From assembly GCA_033439265.1 (NCBI GenBank), contig JAVTVX010000017.1, positions 10,996,001 to 11,060,000 on the forward strand: 64,000 bases of DNA, in the 5' to 3' direction. Below the pieces are notes generated by a model, which did not search any database, was not told where the DNA came from, and saw only the letters and a program-made list of their open reading frames with translations. This document shows, piece after piece, positions 52,658 through 64,000 of the stretch. Numbering within the stretch: position 1 is the stretch's first letter; each line of letters starts with the position of its first letter. This DNA is from Dillenia suffruticosa. Taxonomy: Eukaryota > Streptophyta > Magnoliopsida > Dilleniales > Dilleniaceae. Made by a program: the position numbers and the translations under genes.

Positions 52658-53097
52658 CTACACTCAAATATAGCAATCATGAGTAAGGAAACAGTATTTA
52701 AGATGGTTTAAACATGCATAATCTTGAAAATAAAATGTCAAATGCTAACATTCCAAATTTAAAGAATTCATACCATCACCAGCTCTACAGCAATTAATGA
52801 ACAATTGACTTTTATAGTAAATGAATCAACACTCAACAAGATATACATGGGTTGCTTATGGGACTTAGGAAATGATTGATACCCAAGGTAGGTAATGATG
52901 ATTACAAATTGGGATTTAACCGGGTGTGCTACCATTACATTAAAGATCATGACAGCGATGAATAACAAACTTATAATTCAGAGCTTTTTACATTGATTAC
53001 AAAATGATACAACCTTGTGATTAAAAACAAAGAGGAGAATCCACCAGAGCATATCATTTTGTTCCACGAGCTGTTACATTTTAATGCTCCCTATTGA

Positions 53098-54364
53098 TTG
53101 TTGTGTCCATTCTTAATTCTTGCACTCATATATCAGAATGAAATTATTTACTTCTAAGAACACCGTATATAAAGGAAAAGGAGTACCAAGTGGAGCTGAA
53201 TTTGAAGACATAACACCCAGAATTTCATCTTAAAAAATGTAGTCAGAAGAGCCAGTAATCCCAATTTTAAATGTGAAGATAAACAAATGTCATGACACCA
53301 ATGCAAACTCAAAACACTTCAATGTATTGATAGCAGCAGAAAAAGAGAAAGGATCATATTCTGAGGAACAATCAATCTGTCATCCAATGGTTAATCAATT
53401 GGGTCAAGCTTAGTCCAGAAGGCTTCAATTGGGAAGATATGAGCTTCAGTAAGCTCATTTTCTTATCTTCTATTCTTGAGGATAAGGATGTCAAAAGAAT
53501 GGAGGATATTGTAACAAAGAAGGTTGAAAAGTTCAAATACAATGACCATCTCCAACCAACTTCAAACAAACCTAACTATGGAAAACAGAAAAAATAGTTG
53601 CAATTGTAATCAGCAAGTAGTTAGGTTGTTAGGTTGTTAGGAAATTAGTTGGAAAAAGATGTATAAGAATAGATTAACGGAAGTGAAATGGTGACATGAA
53701 TGAAATGGCTTCTTTTTCTATTACTCTCTGATCTCCCTCCCTAACTCTCTCTGTATCTCTCTTCTCTCCCTCTCAACTTCTCCCTCACTCTAGCTTCTTC
53801 TCTCTCTATCTCCCTTCCATCTTTCTATCTTTCTATCTCTATCTCTATATCTCTCTCTTTCTCTTTATATCTCTCGATCCTCTTCTTTTCGGTTGACCGA
53901 CCAAGCTTTCTGCTTGACTGCCACCCTCATACAGCAACTTCCATCATTCCCAGTCGATCGCCTCCATCACCCAGTTGACTGGGGTTGTAACAATTTTCTT
54001 GTCACAGGCTTTTTCATTTTTAAACAAAACACTCGACAAGTGGACCAATCTGAATCCCACTTAAACATTGCTTTCCAAATTAGAATTATTTTTTTATTAT
54101 TTTCATCACCGATATATGATTTTATCTGATTAATCAGATTCAAACACTGTGCCCGACTAAGAGGCTGGCCTGGTGTTGACACTGCTTACTCGTTCCAAAT
54201 TAGAATTATTTTTTTTGGTAAATATCCAAATTAGAATTATTATATCGTATAAAATTGGTGTTTTAGATGATATGATATGATTACTAGTCAAATCAGCACT
54301 AGAACCTAAAACAAATTTTGTTATTTTTTGGTAAAACTATAATCTATGATTTATGATAACGTAT
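53098..54364. other. Unassigned stretch between copy B and the MULE
   Basis: No gene is supported. A pyrimidine-rich block (about 53710-53890, many tctctctat units) follows a stretch with ttaggttgttaggaaattagttgg, a combination seen at the ends of plant LTR elements. A 71-codon minus-strand frame (53967-54182) has no family resemblance I can name. The short motif aaattagaattattt occurs three times between 54077 and 54242. Confidence 0.4.
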
Positions 54365-54374
54365 AAAATAGAAT

Positions 54375-54725
54375 GAGTAAATTACTTGCCCAGTTCTTAA
54401 ATTTTGCTCCATTTTCACAAATTAGTCCATATAATTAGAAATGCTATATTGTGGTACTTAAAGTTCCAAAAGTGTAACGAGTTAGTTCTTCCATCAATGA
54501 TGGTGACAGGTTGGTAGTTAATTGATGACGTGCCATGATGTGACTACAAACCTGGTTATGAGGACGCTGATTTGTCGCTAATGTGGCATGACGCGTCAGC
54601 ATTTTACTGACGTGGTAGTTCCACCATGTCAACTTGCTGACATGGCAATGCCACCTAGTTATCTTGCTGACGTGGCAATGCCAAATCAGCACAAAGGGGT
54701 ATTATCGTCAATCCACATGACAGTA
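54375..54725 (+). repeat. Left terminal inverted repeat of the MULE
   Basis: It pairs with the right end over about 345 bp. Inside are three near-repeats of about 30 bp carrying ctgac[g/a]tgg (around 54607-54690), which could serve as transposase binding sites. Confidence 0.88.
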
Positions 54726-54784
54726 TCCAGCTTTACCTTTTGGACTCCTTATTTTTACTCATTAGAAGGCTTGTTTGACTTGAT

Positions 54785-54789
54785 AGAGA

Positions 54790-54825
<36 letters not shown>
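54785..54825 (+). repeat. (GA)n microsatellite in the MULE
   Basis: About 17 consecutive GA units, upstream of the GRF zinc-finger frame and possibly within its leader. Confidence 0.92.
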
Positions 54826-54827
<2 letters not shown>

Positions 54828-54969
54828 TGGAAGTATGAGGATGTAGTCTGGGTGATCTCTCTCAATCTACATCTCTCTCGTACTCTTGCACTATGGTCTA
54901 AGGTGTGAAGATTACTCTTACACACACACACCCTCTGTCTCTCTCTATATAAAATTTTTGGGTTTTGAA

Positions 54970-55407
54970 ATGGAAGATGCTCCGTTGAAGTGTAGATGTG
55001 ATCTTGATGCCATCTTAGTGACTTCATGGACCTCTCGAAATCCTTCACGTAGGTTTTTATGGTTGCCTTAACTTCTGGGTAAGCGGAGTTTTTTTTTTGT
55101 TTTTTGTTTTTTTTTCTTCTCCAAACAACAAATTACAATTTGATATAAGGACAATATTCTTCATTTTTTGTAACACCATCTCATCTCTCTATTTTTAATA
55201 TAGGATGTGAATGCTTGTGATTTTTTCCAGAGATATGATCCAATATTGTCTGATCGTGCAATTGAGATCATCCAAGGACTGAGGAACAAAATTGAGGAGG
55301 AAAAGACAAGAAACAATTCTGTGGTAGCTGATTTTAACATGAGAATGGCAGTAGCAAGTAACATGATTGAGAGGCTGATGGAGGAAAATCAGCTTTCGAC
55401 ATTGTAA
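54970..55407 (+). pseudogene. GRF-type zinc-finger protein carried by the MULE
   Basis: Exon 1 (54970-55078) starts MEDAPLKCRCDLDAILVTS and continues with SRNPSRR, matching the GRF zinc finger (CxC, then the T..NPGRRF block). Exon 2 (55204-55407, acceptor atatag) gives ACDFFQRYDP, the usual last zinc-finger part, then an acidic coiled-coil-like helix rich in Glu, Met and Asn, ending at TAA 55405-55407. The intron 55079-55203 has GT/AG borders. One extra base in the T run at about 55052-55058 shifts exon 1 just before its end, giving an early TAA at 55069-55071. GRF fingers are found in DNA-repair enzymes and in many short plant proteins. Its role in the element is unknown. Confidence 0.8.
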
Positions 55408-56457
55408 AAGTTAGAGATGGAGGACATTTGTTCCAAGATGAAAATAGAGATTCAAAGGTTGCAAAACAAAGATATTCAAAGATGACAATATTTTAGGGGT
55501 AGATGTATACGGGTAATAATAAGTATTGTAATTTTCATGTTTGCTCTCATAATGCAAAACGAAAGGAGTAGAGACTCTGTGTTGTTTTTTCCTGGAAAAG
55601 TGTTAAATTGTTGTTCGACTGAAATGGAATGAATGATGGAATGCTGTTGATCAGAAATATGATACTTGCTAGATTTAGTTCATAAGGAAAAAATTTCTTG
55701 GAACCATCCCATAACAAACAACTGAACAATATCCTGTGATATTTAAAAATGAATGGAAATATGGTACAAAAACTTCCTATACCAATTTAAAAATGAATGG
55801 AAATTGGGTACAAAAAGATCACATACAAAAACAGCACTTGTACACAATTCACAGCAGTAGTGTACAATTCATATAACCATCCTGTGAATGGAAATGCTGA
55901 ACCTTCATTTAAAATGCAAAACATCAATACAGGCTGAATAACATCCTGTACCAAAGTGTACTATTCATTTCATTAACATTATGTACAATTCTGAACAATT
56001 CTGAATGGAAACATCACATACATTACAAAAGGTGTTGGATTACAATTCAGAACATTTAGAATATTGAGAACCTTCACAATACAGGTTGAACAACATACAA
56101 TTTCATCCAATTTCAGTTGTCAGTTCTTCCGGTTACACATCATTCAAATTTTACATAGTCAGAAAGCAAGCTTGCATTGTAATCTCATACAACTGCTTAG
56201 AACCATTGCAATCTTGTAGGAGGTGTCAGGTTATCCACTTGTGATCAATTTTGTGAAGCTTGAAGAGTTGTTTGACTGACCTCATGGGACTGGTACAAAA
56301 AAGTTTGAGATAAACCGGCTTCACCCTACAATAAATAAAGAGATATTTAAAGAGATGAATTGATCAATTTTAGCATTGATGATAGAATAATAATAATACA
56401 ACCAATAATAGATTAAAAAATAACTTTTTTCTTGCATGACCTCTTGTTGTGTCCAAC

Positions 56458-58965
56458 TCACTTGAAAATGGTACACTTGATTTTTGAACCAACTCTTGAT
56501 AGACGATGGGAGTCTTTTGATGGAACTTCAATGGCCTCCTTGCGCCTTTTCTTTGATGGACGCCCAGGTTTCCTTTTGTAAATTGGAGGTAACAATGTTG
56601 AGACATCAATTTTGTCCCATATGTTGGGACCATTGCAAGGATAGATAATGAGACCATAACATTCAGCATAGACAGAGGGAGAATAGCAACTAGAGACATA
56701 TTTCTCAGCCTTATCCTTTAATGCAAAAATATAGCTAATTGCACGAGGACATGGAATGCTACTTAATTCCCATTTTCTACAGCTGCATGTCCTATGATCC
56801 AAATTTACAATAAATTTGTTCCTGAATCTTGAAATTTCATAAATTCTACCCCCAGCCAATAAAGGAAACCAATGCCTGCTTGCTTTTTCAAACTCTCAAA
56901 CTCTCAAACTTTCCTTGAATAACAGGACAAATTTCACCTTGAAAAGATGAAATCCTAATCCTATTTTCATTAAACTTGGCCATCAAACCAGTTCTGATAA
57001 ACTCCAATAAATTAATGATAGGCAACTTTCTTGCATCCAATATTTTTACATTAAAGGATTCACATAAATTATTCATCAATATATCATATTTACTATTTCC
57101 AGAAAAAGGTTGATCTTTTCCATGTTTTCCTCTCATTCTCCATCAACCAAGCATACTCTCTTGGGCCAGTTTTTTGAATTTCTGTTATGGCTCTCAAAAA
57201 TTCAGCCTTATAAGTGGCCCTTGCAACAGCATAAAACATGTTTTTCAATTTCAAGTCTGGGAACTGTTTGTGAAAATTGTTGTACATGTGTCTGACACAT
57301 ATCCTATGCTCAAAATGGGGGGACAATGCTGAAATTGCATTTATTAATCCCTACAAGACACATAAGCTATGTTCAGTGTGCAACAAATTACAATTTCTAC
57401 AGTATCCAACAAAACAGGGAACCAGGACAATTCTTTTTGTTGATTAGAAATGAAAGTCCACCTTCTGTCCTCCCCAATGTCTGTTAGCAAATGTTGCAAA
57501 AACCACTTTCAAGATTCAATCTCCTCTAGCTCAACGAGGGCAAAAGCCAAAGGAAAAATCCTATCATTAGGATCTCTCCCAATTGCAACCAATAATTACC
57601 CTCCAAATGTTGTCTTCAAGAAACAACCATCAAAGCTTATAAAAGGCCTACAAGCTACCAAGAAACCTCTCTTACATGCCTATAGACAAATGTACAATCT
57701 TATGAAAATTAGAGTATTAGGGTACATGTCTCTCAAAGGATGCTCTCTACAAGGTACAATTGAACTCTCAATTTTGCAGGTGCTCCCCTTATTCGTTCTC
57801 AATTTTTTTTTCAAAATACTACCTCAATTGGAGAAATTGCTCCCTGTCTTACTCTTCTACAAGTTCTTTGGCCAATTTTTTGGCTCTCCATGTCTTCATT
57901 TGTGTACTATCCGACCCAAATTTATCCTTGGCTTTTCGCTGCAACACATTCACTTTGATGTTAGGATTATCTTTAACCTTCTTCACCCATTTTTTTGCGG
58001 ACCAAGTAGCTGTAGCATGCTTGTTCTTCCATGACCTAGCACATGTATGTCTAGGATTATATGTGACTGACATGGCTGTCTTCTCATGATCACATAATTT
58101 CTTTGCATACACTAACCATTCACAACCCTCAACACATCCCATCCTGACCCTGGAGTTGTCATTTTTTATAAATCTCAGGTTTTTCCCATTGTAAACAGCG
58201 TAATCTCTCAACACGTGTTTAAAAAAGTCCAAACTTTCAAATATATGGCCCTTCCTCAATTCTATGTGTCTGGGTTGTAATCCAGTTTGAACTCTTCATA
58301 ACTCCTCCTATCTCCTTTCGGCTACATCCCATCATCATTACTACCATTGTCTGAAATAGTGTAATTTAAATTTTCTTCATCTTTTATAGAGGGATTATTC
58401 CAATCATTAAAATTTACAGGACCGCCCTCATCCTCAGAGTCATCCAAGCCCATGACAGTAGGGTCACTATCACTATGAAACAGGTCTGCCCCTTCAACAT
58501 CATAATCACTATCTTCAAATCTAAAACCTAAACCACTGTCTTCCGAATCAGAATAAGAAACTAGATCCTCAAAATCACATCTCTGTGTTGGACTACCCTG
58601 CATTGCTTCTATCTCCTCCTTAAGAACACTTTCATCAATAAAATTAACCTCATCTATCTTCTACTATATGTAGAAATGAACTTTCTTATTTGTTTCTAAT
58701 ATTTCTTCTAAATATTTTAACAAATCAGTATTACTAAAAAATTCACAGAACCCACATCCATCAATTTGGTCCAATGCCCTTACAAAGTTTTTATAATCTA
58801 ATTGTACTACCATGTTTTTCAATTCAACCAGAGACATCTTATCTATATCACAATTATCAAAATAGGTTAGGTCTCCACCTTCATATTTTTTTGGTCCCAC
58901 AAATTTCCCCCGTGATAAAATGCAACAGTAAATTTTATGGAATTTATATATGACAATGAAATGGA
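56458..58965 (-). pseudogene. MULE (MuDR-type) transposase, inactivated
   Basis: Read from right to left: an N-terminal domain (58965-58664; FVGPKKYEGGDLTYFDNCDI, with a frameshift near 58915); two stops around 58668; an acidic linker (to 58322); the MuDR DNA-binding region (58259-57849, with C and H residues in the CVEGCEWLVYA and YNPRHTC motifs); the MULE catalytic domain (about 57680-57090); and a SWIM zinc finger (about 56800-56730). The catalytic core starts with FISFDGCFLK (first Asp). Its second Asp position reads ISNQQK, Asn (AAT, 57443-57445) in place of Asp. Two in-frame stops interrupt the core near 57592 and 57521. The SWIM motif CSCRKW...PCPR has Arg (56743-56745) where His is expected. 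The basic C-terminus contains RKPGRPSKKRRKE, like an AT hook. Inactive. Confidence 0.88.
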
Positions 58966-59744
58966 AATATTTAATAATTTAGTGAAATAAGAACATCACA
59001 ATAATTGAAACATAAACAATACAATTGGTGTCAATAAAATGTGAACGAAAACATAATTTAGTGACAACCAGAATATATTTGAAACATGAACAATACAATT
59101 CGTACCAATTAACTGTGAACGAGATCATAATTTAGTGACATATTTGAAACATGAACAATACAATTGGTAAATTAAGAATCGGTGAATTAACAATTACAAC
59201 CCCTAAAATTAAAACCCTATATTTGAAATTGAAACTCCCAATTTTCAAACCCTAATTTTCAAACCCAATTCGATAACCCAAATTTCAAATTAAATCTCAT
59301 ATTACTAAAACCCAATCAATTAATTTTTTTAACACTAATTTAAATCCCTAATTTAAAAGACTGTTTTAAAATCCTAATTTCAAACCCTAATTTTAAAGCA
59401 ACGGCTTAACGACTTTCGGATCCATTCGTAGGACCTATTTGTGCAAAACCTAAATGTTAAAAAAGAAATAAACATTAAAAAGAAACAAGTCTATGCGTTA
59501 TATTACATACCTTCCTTAGATGACTTGACTTCTTTGACCTCGCCTCGCTATCAGATGATTGAAAACCACACCTTCGGGACCACACAATCCACCAATATCT
59601 CCTTCAATGCAACACTTTCTTTTGTTTCAATACTACAATCTTTCTCTCTCTCTTCCAAACTTTCGCTTTCTATGTCTCTTTCTCTCTCTATCTCTTCGAT
59701 AGAATAAAGAAGGCGAAAGGTTCTCCTTTTGAGAATACGAAACA

Positions 59745-60435
59745 AAATAAAACCTACTGTGACATTGCCATGCGGATTGACGATAATGCCCCCTTGTGCT
59801 GATATGGCACTGCTACGTCAGCAAGATAACTGGATGGCACTGCCATGTCAGCAAAATGCTGACGCATCATACCACATTAGTGACAAATCAACGTCTTCAT
59901 AGCTAGGTTTGTTGTCACGTCATCAATTAACGGCCAGTTTGTCGCCGTCATTAATGAAAGAATTAACTCATTACACTTATAAAAGTTTAAGTACCACAAG
60001 GTGACATTTTTAATTATAATGATTAATTTGTGAAAATGGAACAAACTTTAAGAATTGGATAAATAATTTACTCAAATAAAATAAAACCTACTGTGACATT
60101 ACCATGCGAATTGATGATAATACCCCCTTGTGCTTACGTGGTAGTGCTACGTCAGCAAGATAATTGGGTGACACTATCACGTTAGCAAGATGACAGGGTG
60201 GAACTACTACGTCAGCAAAATGATGACATGTCATGCCACGTTAGTGATAAATCAGCATCCTCATAGCCAGATTTTTTGCCACATCTAGTTAACGGCCAGC
60301 CTGTTGCCGTCATTGACGGAAGGACTAATTCGTTACACTTTTAGAAGTTTAAGTATCACAAGGTAATATTCATAACTATAAAGACTAATTTGTGAAAATG
60401 TAGTAAATTTTAAGAACCGGCCAAGTAATTTGCTC
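59745..60435 (-). repeat. Right terminal inverted repeat of the MULE, tandemly duplicated
   Basis: Both units start aaataaaacctactgtgac (59745 and 60070 region) and end with aattt[a/g]ctcaaa (about 60067 and 60430). Only the outer one borders the target-site duplication. Confidence 0.88.
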
Positions 60436-60445
60436 AAAATAGAAT

Positions 60446-62168
60446 GGAGCCATCTCAGACTTGTTCAAATAATAAAAAAAGAAGATTGGGCCTCGGTCCT
60501 GGAGGGGCCGGCCTTCAAATGGGCTTGGACCTAAGCTCTAAGCTGGGCTGGGCACAACATTTTCTCATGCTTTAAAGCCCATTATGGGAGATGAACTGGG
60601 TTAGGATCCCACACGTGGCTTGGTTTGATATTTGTCTTTTGCTTCATTTCAGCACCTGTTTCCTTTTGAAAATTGCTGTCACCTAAAATAAATTATATTC
60701 AATTAATAAGGATTCTAACTAGAGCTCACCAAAAGCTTCATTACACCGATACATGTTAGTATAGTAGTCAGACACTTGTATCTCATGACTTAAATAAGAT
60801 TTTGAATTCGAATTTTGGATTTGAAAAAAAGATATTTGAAGAGTTTTTTCTCTTCAAAGTCTAATGAGAGTTGAATTAGATTTAATTGATTTTAAAGTTG
60901 TTATCGGAAATTGGTCGTCTTAAAAAAAAAAAAAAAAACCCAAAACCCTTATTACCATCCAGATCTGGATGAGCACCATTTGCACGTATCGTAATCGCGT
61001 ATATGCCCTGGTTGGAAGTGAAAATCTACATGAATAGTAATAAGATCTCCCAGAGGTTACACGCAAGCAAGTTGGCACACCAGTTGATGCCATATTTGAG
61101 ATTCGCATACCGAGTATGTACTTGGTCGCCGTGTCACAGTATCAGTTTGAGCTGTATTGAGCATCCTCGTTTGCTTTCCTAGTTAATACTCAATGTCAGT
61201 CATAGGCAATCTAAGTTAAATTACTGTTGCTCATTCTGTCACTCGAGGGCACAAAAATTGACCCTTGTTATGTTCTTAAAAGAATATGTAAGCCTTTCTG
61301 GTTTCGGTGGCAACCATCATCTTTTTAAAATTTAAAAGTAAAGAAGTTATTATTAATTATTTTGTATCTTAATATTTTTGTTGTTTAGATGTTAATTAAT
61401 ATATTTAATTGCATAAAAATTTTAAATAATATGAAAAGGGGTTTAGCATGATTTGAATTAAAAACTTCTCATTCTAATATAATTTTATATTGTGCATAAT
61501 TATAGGACTTTCAAAATTTAAATTAATGCATTAAGGTGTTATTAATTATTACTCTGAGCGGAATATAAATTGGGGTCATCATAAATTTGCATTCAATTAA
61601 TATCTCATATATGCATTTTGTTTGAAACTTTTTTCCCAACATTGTGCTCAGTACCTGGTCAAAATAGATGTCGGCAGCATTCTATCTATCAAATCATACA
61701 AGTTGATATACGGGAGTATTCTTTGATAGCACCGATATTATACGAGTGTAACGATAAAATATTAAATTTTTTTAATTAAAATTTTAAATTTCCTTTAAAA
61801 TAAAAAAAAATCTAATTCTCTAAATTAAATTTCATAAACTTCTTGAATATGATTAGTCATGTTTCTAGAAAACGATAGTTGAGTTTATAAAAAAGGTTAC
61901 AGTTTAACAGCCGGAACGTAAAGAAGAACCCCACAAAAATTGTCCCCGCTCTCTCTCTCTCTGATAACATTTGCGAGAAGAAATCCAGTTTGAGCTATTG
62001 ATAAATGCATATAGCAAAATAAAATTGGCAGGTGGATTTATAATTGTGAGGGTCGAATTCAAAGGATTGCTTCTATACTTCAGTAATTGAAAATTCCATT
62101 TCTCATAAACTTCATGTCAAACAGACTACCTCAAGTTCCAGCTAGCATATCTAGAATGCATTTCATTC

Positions 62169-62206
<38 letters not shown>

Positions 62207-64000
62207 CGTGGGACTAGTGTCCAGATAAATTTAATGTAGAAAAGTCACCATTTTCTAAGAAATCCCGTCTCCAAATTCCCGGTGAAGGAAGGAAGTAAAC
62301 AGTGTACTGTAGGGCGAGCAAAAAACAGCATGCATTGACTGTGAAATGATAGATGCCAATGCAGCTTTTGAAGTCAAATTTAGAAAGGTCACACACTATT
62401 AAAAAGACTCCTCTCCTCGTTCTTAAAGAAACAACCTAATGGTACAAACTTCCCTCCTCTAATCTGGTGATCTCAGATTCAAATACTTATAGAAAAAAAA
62501 AAGACTGCTCTCCTACTGAAATGGCTATGCAACACTATAAAACGTGCACCACCGTCTCACTCACATATATAATTCATGAGGATTCATTTATTTTACGGAT
62601 TAAAAAACAAGATTTAATTGATCATTCATTTGAGCCAAAGGGTTGTTATGTTTATATTGGATGTGAGATTCATATCCTGCGTCTATATAATTAACTCAAT
62701 AATGTTTGGCATAACTAATTTAACGCAGATGCCAATACATGTGGTCTTTGTATGACATTTGAGTTTTAACTTAAATCTAATATCATATTTAGACAAAAAT
62801 GACTCATATTCATTTAAAGGTTAGCTGCTAATGTGAAGATTATTGTATTTATAAATCATATTTTGAATTTTGAAGTAGTTGATATGAGATATAACAACCA
62901 AAATAAAATTCAAGAGTTTGACAATGATGATATCCACTAGTGGTTCATGCCATGTTTATAAAAGATCAAATACCCATATCTTTTGCATGGGAAAATTAAA
63001 CTACTTGCCAACAATGAGCAACCCCTCCAGAAAAGATAAGCAGAGATTAAACAGAACTTTCAAGCAAGATAATTGTCCCCGACAAAAACAAAACTTTAGA
63101 TGAGGTTTGTTGGTGCTGGTCTTGATACATGGAACATTACTTTGAAACTTTTAGTATCAGACAACCTATAGATATGGTGATCTTCTTCAAAATCAGCAGT
63201 TGGCCAAGATTCACTCAAAAATGTTGAATAATTCCTTTCTGTAGCTTAATATAATCTATTTTAGTACTCTCCAAAATATCAATCCTGACAAACCCTAATC
63301 TGCATTGATCCTAATTCGGTCAAGCACCGGGCAATTCAACATTCGTAACTCAAACGCACAATTATAATCTCATGTAATGCCCATTGCAAATAAACGCGTA
63401 TTAAATTCTTGGCCACAAGTTTAGTCATCTAAGCAAACAAGTGCAGTTAACAATAAGATTTAATTAATACTTGTGCTTCTCTAAGTATCATTTAAGCATC
63501 CCATGATCTTGATTCTAATTGGTCCCCGCCGTATCATTTGACTAATAAGTTAGTCTATTCATGCATATACGACGCTGTCTCTTCTCAAAGATGCCTTCTT
63601 CTGTTGAAAGATCTAGTTTTTTTAAATGATTATTATAAGTGGTTTTACAAAGAAAAACACCTTTGCTAGTTCATTTGAAGTTGTCACTTAACTAACGATG
63701 ATTTCCTAGGTGCTAGTGGTTTCAAGCCTAAAATCTGATTCCGAATACTATGCAATATGTATGGCTATACACTAACGTTGTTTTTGATCTTCAAGCTGGT
63801 CCATTTCGTACTAATTTGGAGAAATACATGAAAAACAATCATGTGCAATAATTTGTTTGACCATAAACAACTATATTTAGATGTTGTCCAATTTTCTATA
63901 AGATATACATGTTTGTTATTATTATGGTCAATTATATATAATTCCTAGTTGGGGAGTTTGTAATCTTTGAAAAGATTAAGGTTAGATATGAATGTAGGGT
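60446..64000. other. Right-end intergenic stretch, no supported gene
   Basis: AT-rich with scattered repeats. A GC-richer patch at 60490-60560 has gggcctcgg and gctgggctgggc motifs, common in plant LTR debris. Around 60740-60900 the sequence cagacacttgtatctcatgac to ttgaattcgaattttgg resembles a degenerate tRNA-like or SINE fragment, but I cannot place box A. No open frame shows family resemblance. Confidence 0.45.
62171..62206 (+). repeat. (GA)n microsatellite
   Basis: About 17 GA units with one interruption (aaag). Confidence 0.9.

Larger units (their letters stand above)
25998..53097. repeat. Segmental duplication, copy B (expanded by insertions)
   Basis: It matches copy A (9139-18313) in order and direction: 25998-28441, 31781-34570, 39185-40083 and 52582-53097 are the duplicated host DNA, and the stretches between are retrotransposons. 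Compared with A it lacks 15925-17113 (exons 5-6). The right border falls at tgctccctattga (about 53097), beyond which the sequence no longer resembles the region after 18313. Because B starts where a 16.9 kb unit (9139-25997) would end, tandem duplication followed by loss of the right part is the simplest reading. Confidence 0.88.
54375..60435 (-). mobile_element. Mutator-like element (MULE) with long TIRs and 10 bp target-site duplication
   Basis: The element is 6,061 bp. Its left end begins GAGTAAATTACTTGCCC, and the right end on the minus strand begins GAGCAAATTACTTGGCC. It is flanked on both sides by aaaatagaat (54365-54374 and 60436-60445). TIRs are about 345 bp long and contain repeated gctgacgtggca motifs. 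At the right end the TIR is present twice in tandem (about 59745-60074 and 60076-60435). It carries a transposase gene read from the right and a GRF zinc-finger gene read from the left. A target-site duplication of 8-11 bp is typical of Mutator elements. Confidence 0.93.

Noticed and set aside
53967..54182. 71-codon minus-strand open frame as a gene
   Set aside because: No splice signals, no family resemblance, and it lies in repeat-like DNA beside the MULE.
57450..58034. 194-codon plus-strand open frame, the longest in the window
   Set aside because: It lies opposite the MULE transposase catalytic domain, whose minus-strand reading shows the family motifs. The plus frame has no family resemblance.
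60740..60900. Second SINE or tRNA gene
   Set aside because: A weak B-box-like motif only; no cloverleaf and no convincing box A.

Overview
The window is eudicot-like plant nuclear DNA. It is AT-rich, its genes are split by U2-type introns, and most of it consists of transposable elements or their remains. I can support one complete host gene, the 3' end of a second, a decayed Helitron-type helicase followed by RPA-like exons, a large segmental duplication of the complete gene, four Copia-type LTR insertions (two of them nested), one SINE and one MULE DNA transposon bounded by its target-site duplication. I saw no rRNA, tRNA or CRISPR array.

Layout. 2574-7606 (+) holds the last three exons of an unrecognised tail-anchored protein whose 5' end lies outside the window. 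About 9400-19960 (-) is an intact phosphoglycerate-mutase-like gene: nine coding exons, 284 codons, a 5'UTR intron and probably a 3'UTR intron. A SINE lies in its 5.1 kb intron 7. 23921-25981 (+) is a frameshifted PIF1-type helicase C-terminus followed by cleanly spliced RPA-like exons.

The segment 9139-18313 (coding exons 4-9 and downstream) is present a second time at 25998-53097. The second copy begins exactly where the RPA-like exons end, which fits a tandem duplication with a unit of about 16.9 kb. It lacks promoter and exons 1-3, has a frameshift in exon 7, has lost exons 5-6, and is blown up to 27 kb by Copia elements: a rearranged one at 28442-31780, a 5'-truncated one at 34571-39184, and one at 40084-52574 inserted into exon 4, whose own 5' LTR was then hit by another at 40440-47383.

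54375-60435 is a Mutator-like element with long terminal inverted repeats and a 10 bp target-site duplication. It carries a dead transposase read leftward from the right end and a GRF-type zinc-finger gene read rightward from the left end, the same convergent layout as maize MuDR. 60446-64000 shows no gene I can support.

The most interesting signals: two independently inserted Copia copies share the same stop codons and the same loss of the first Asp of the reverse transcriptase YVDD box, which suggests a lineage mobilised in trans after its own polymerase was dead; the inverted self-rearrangement at 28442-31780; the GRF zinc-finger gene in the second-gene position of a MULE; and a GC-AG intron in the mutase-like gene. 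Coordinates of exons were worked out by hand from splice sites and reading frame; LTR mismatch counts are by eye.
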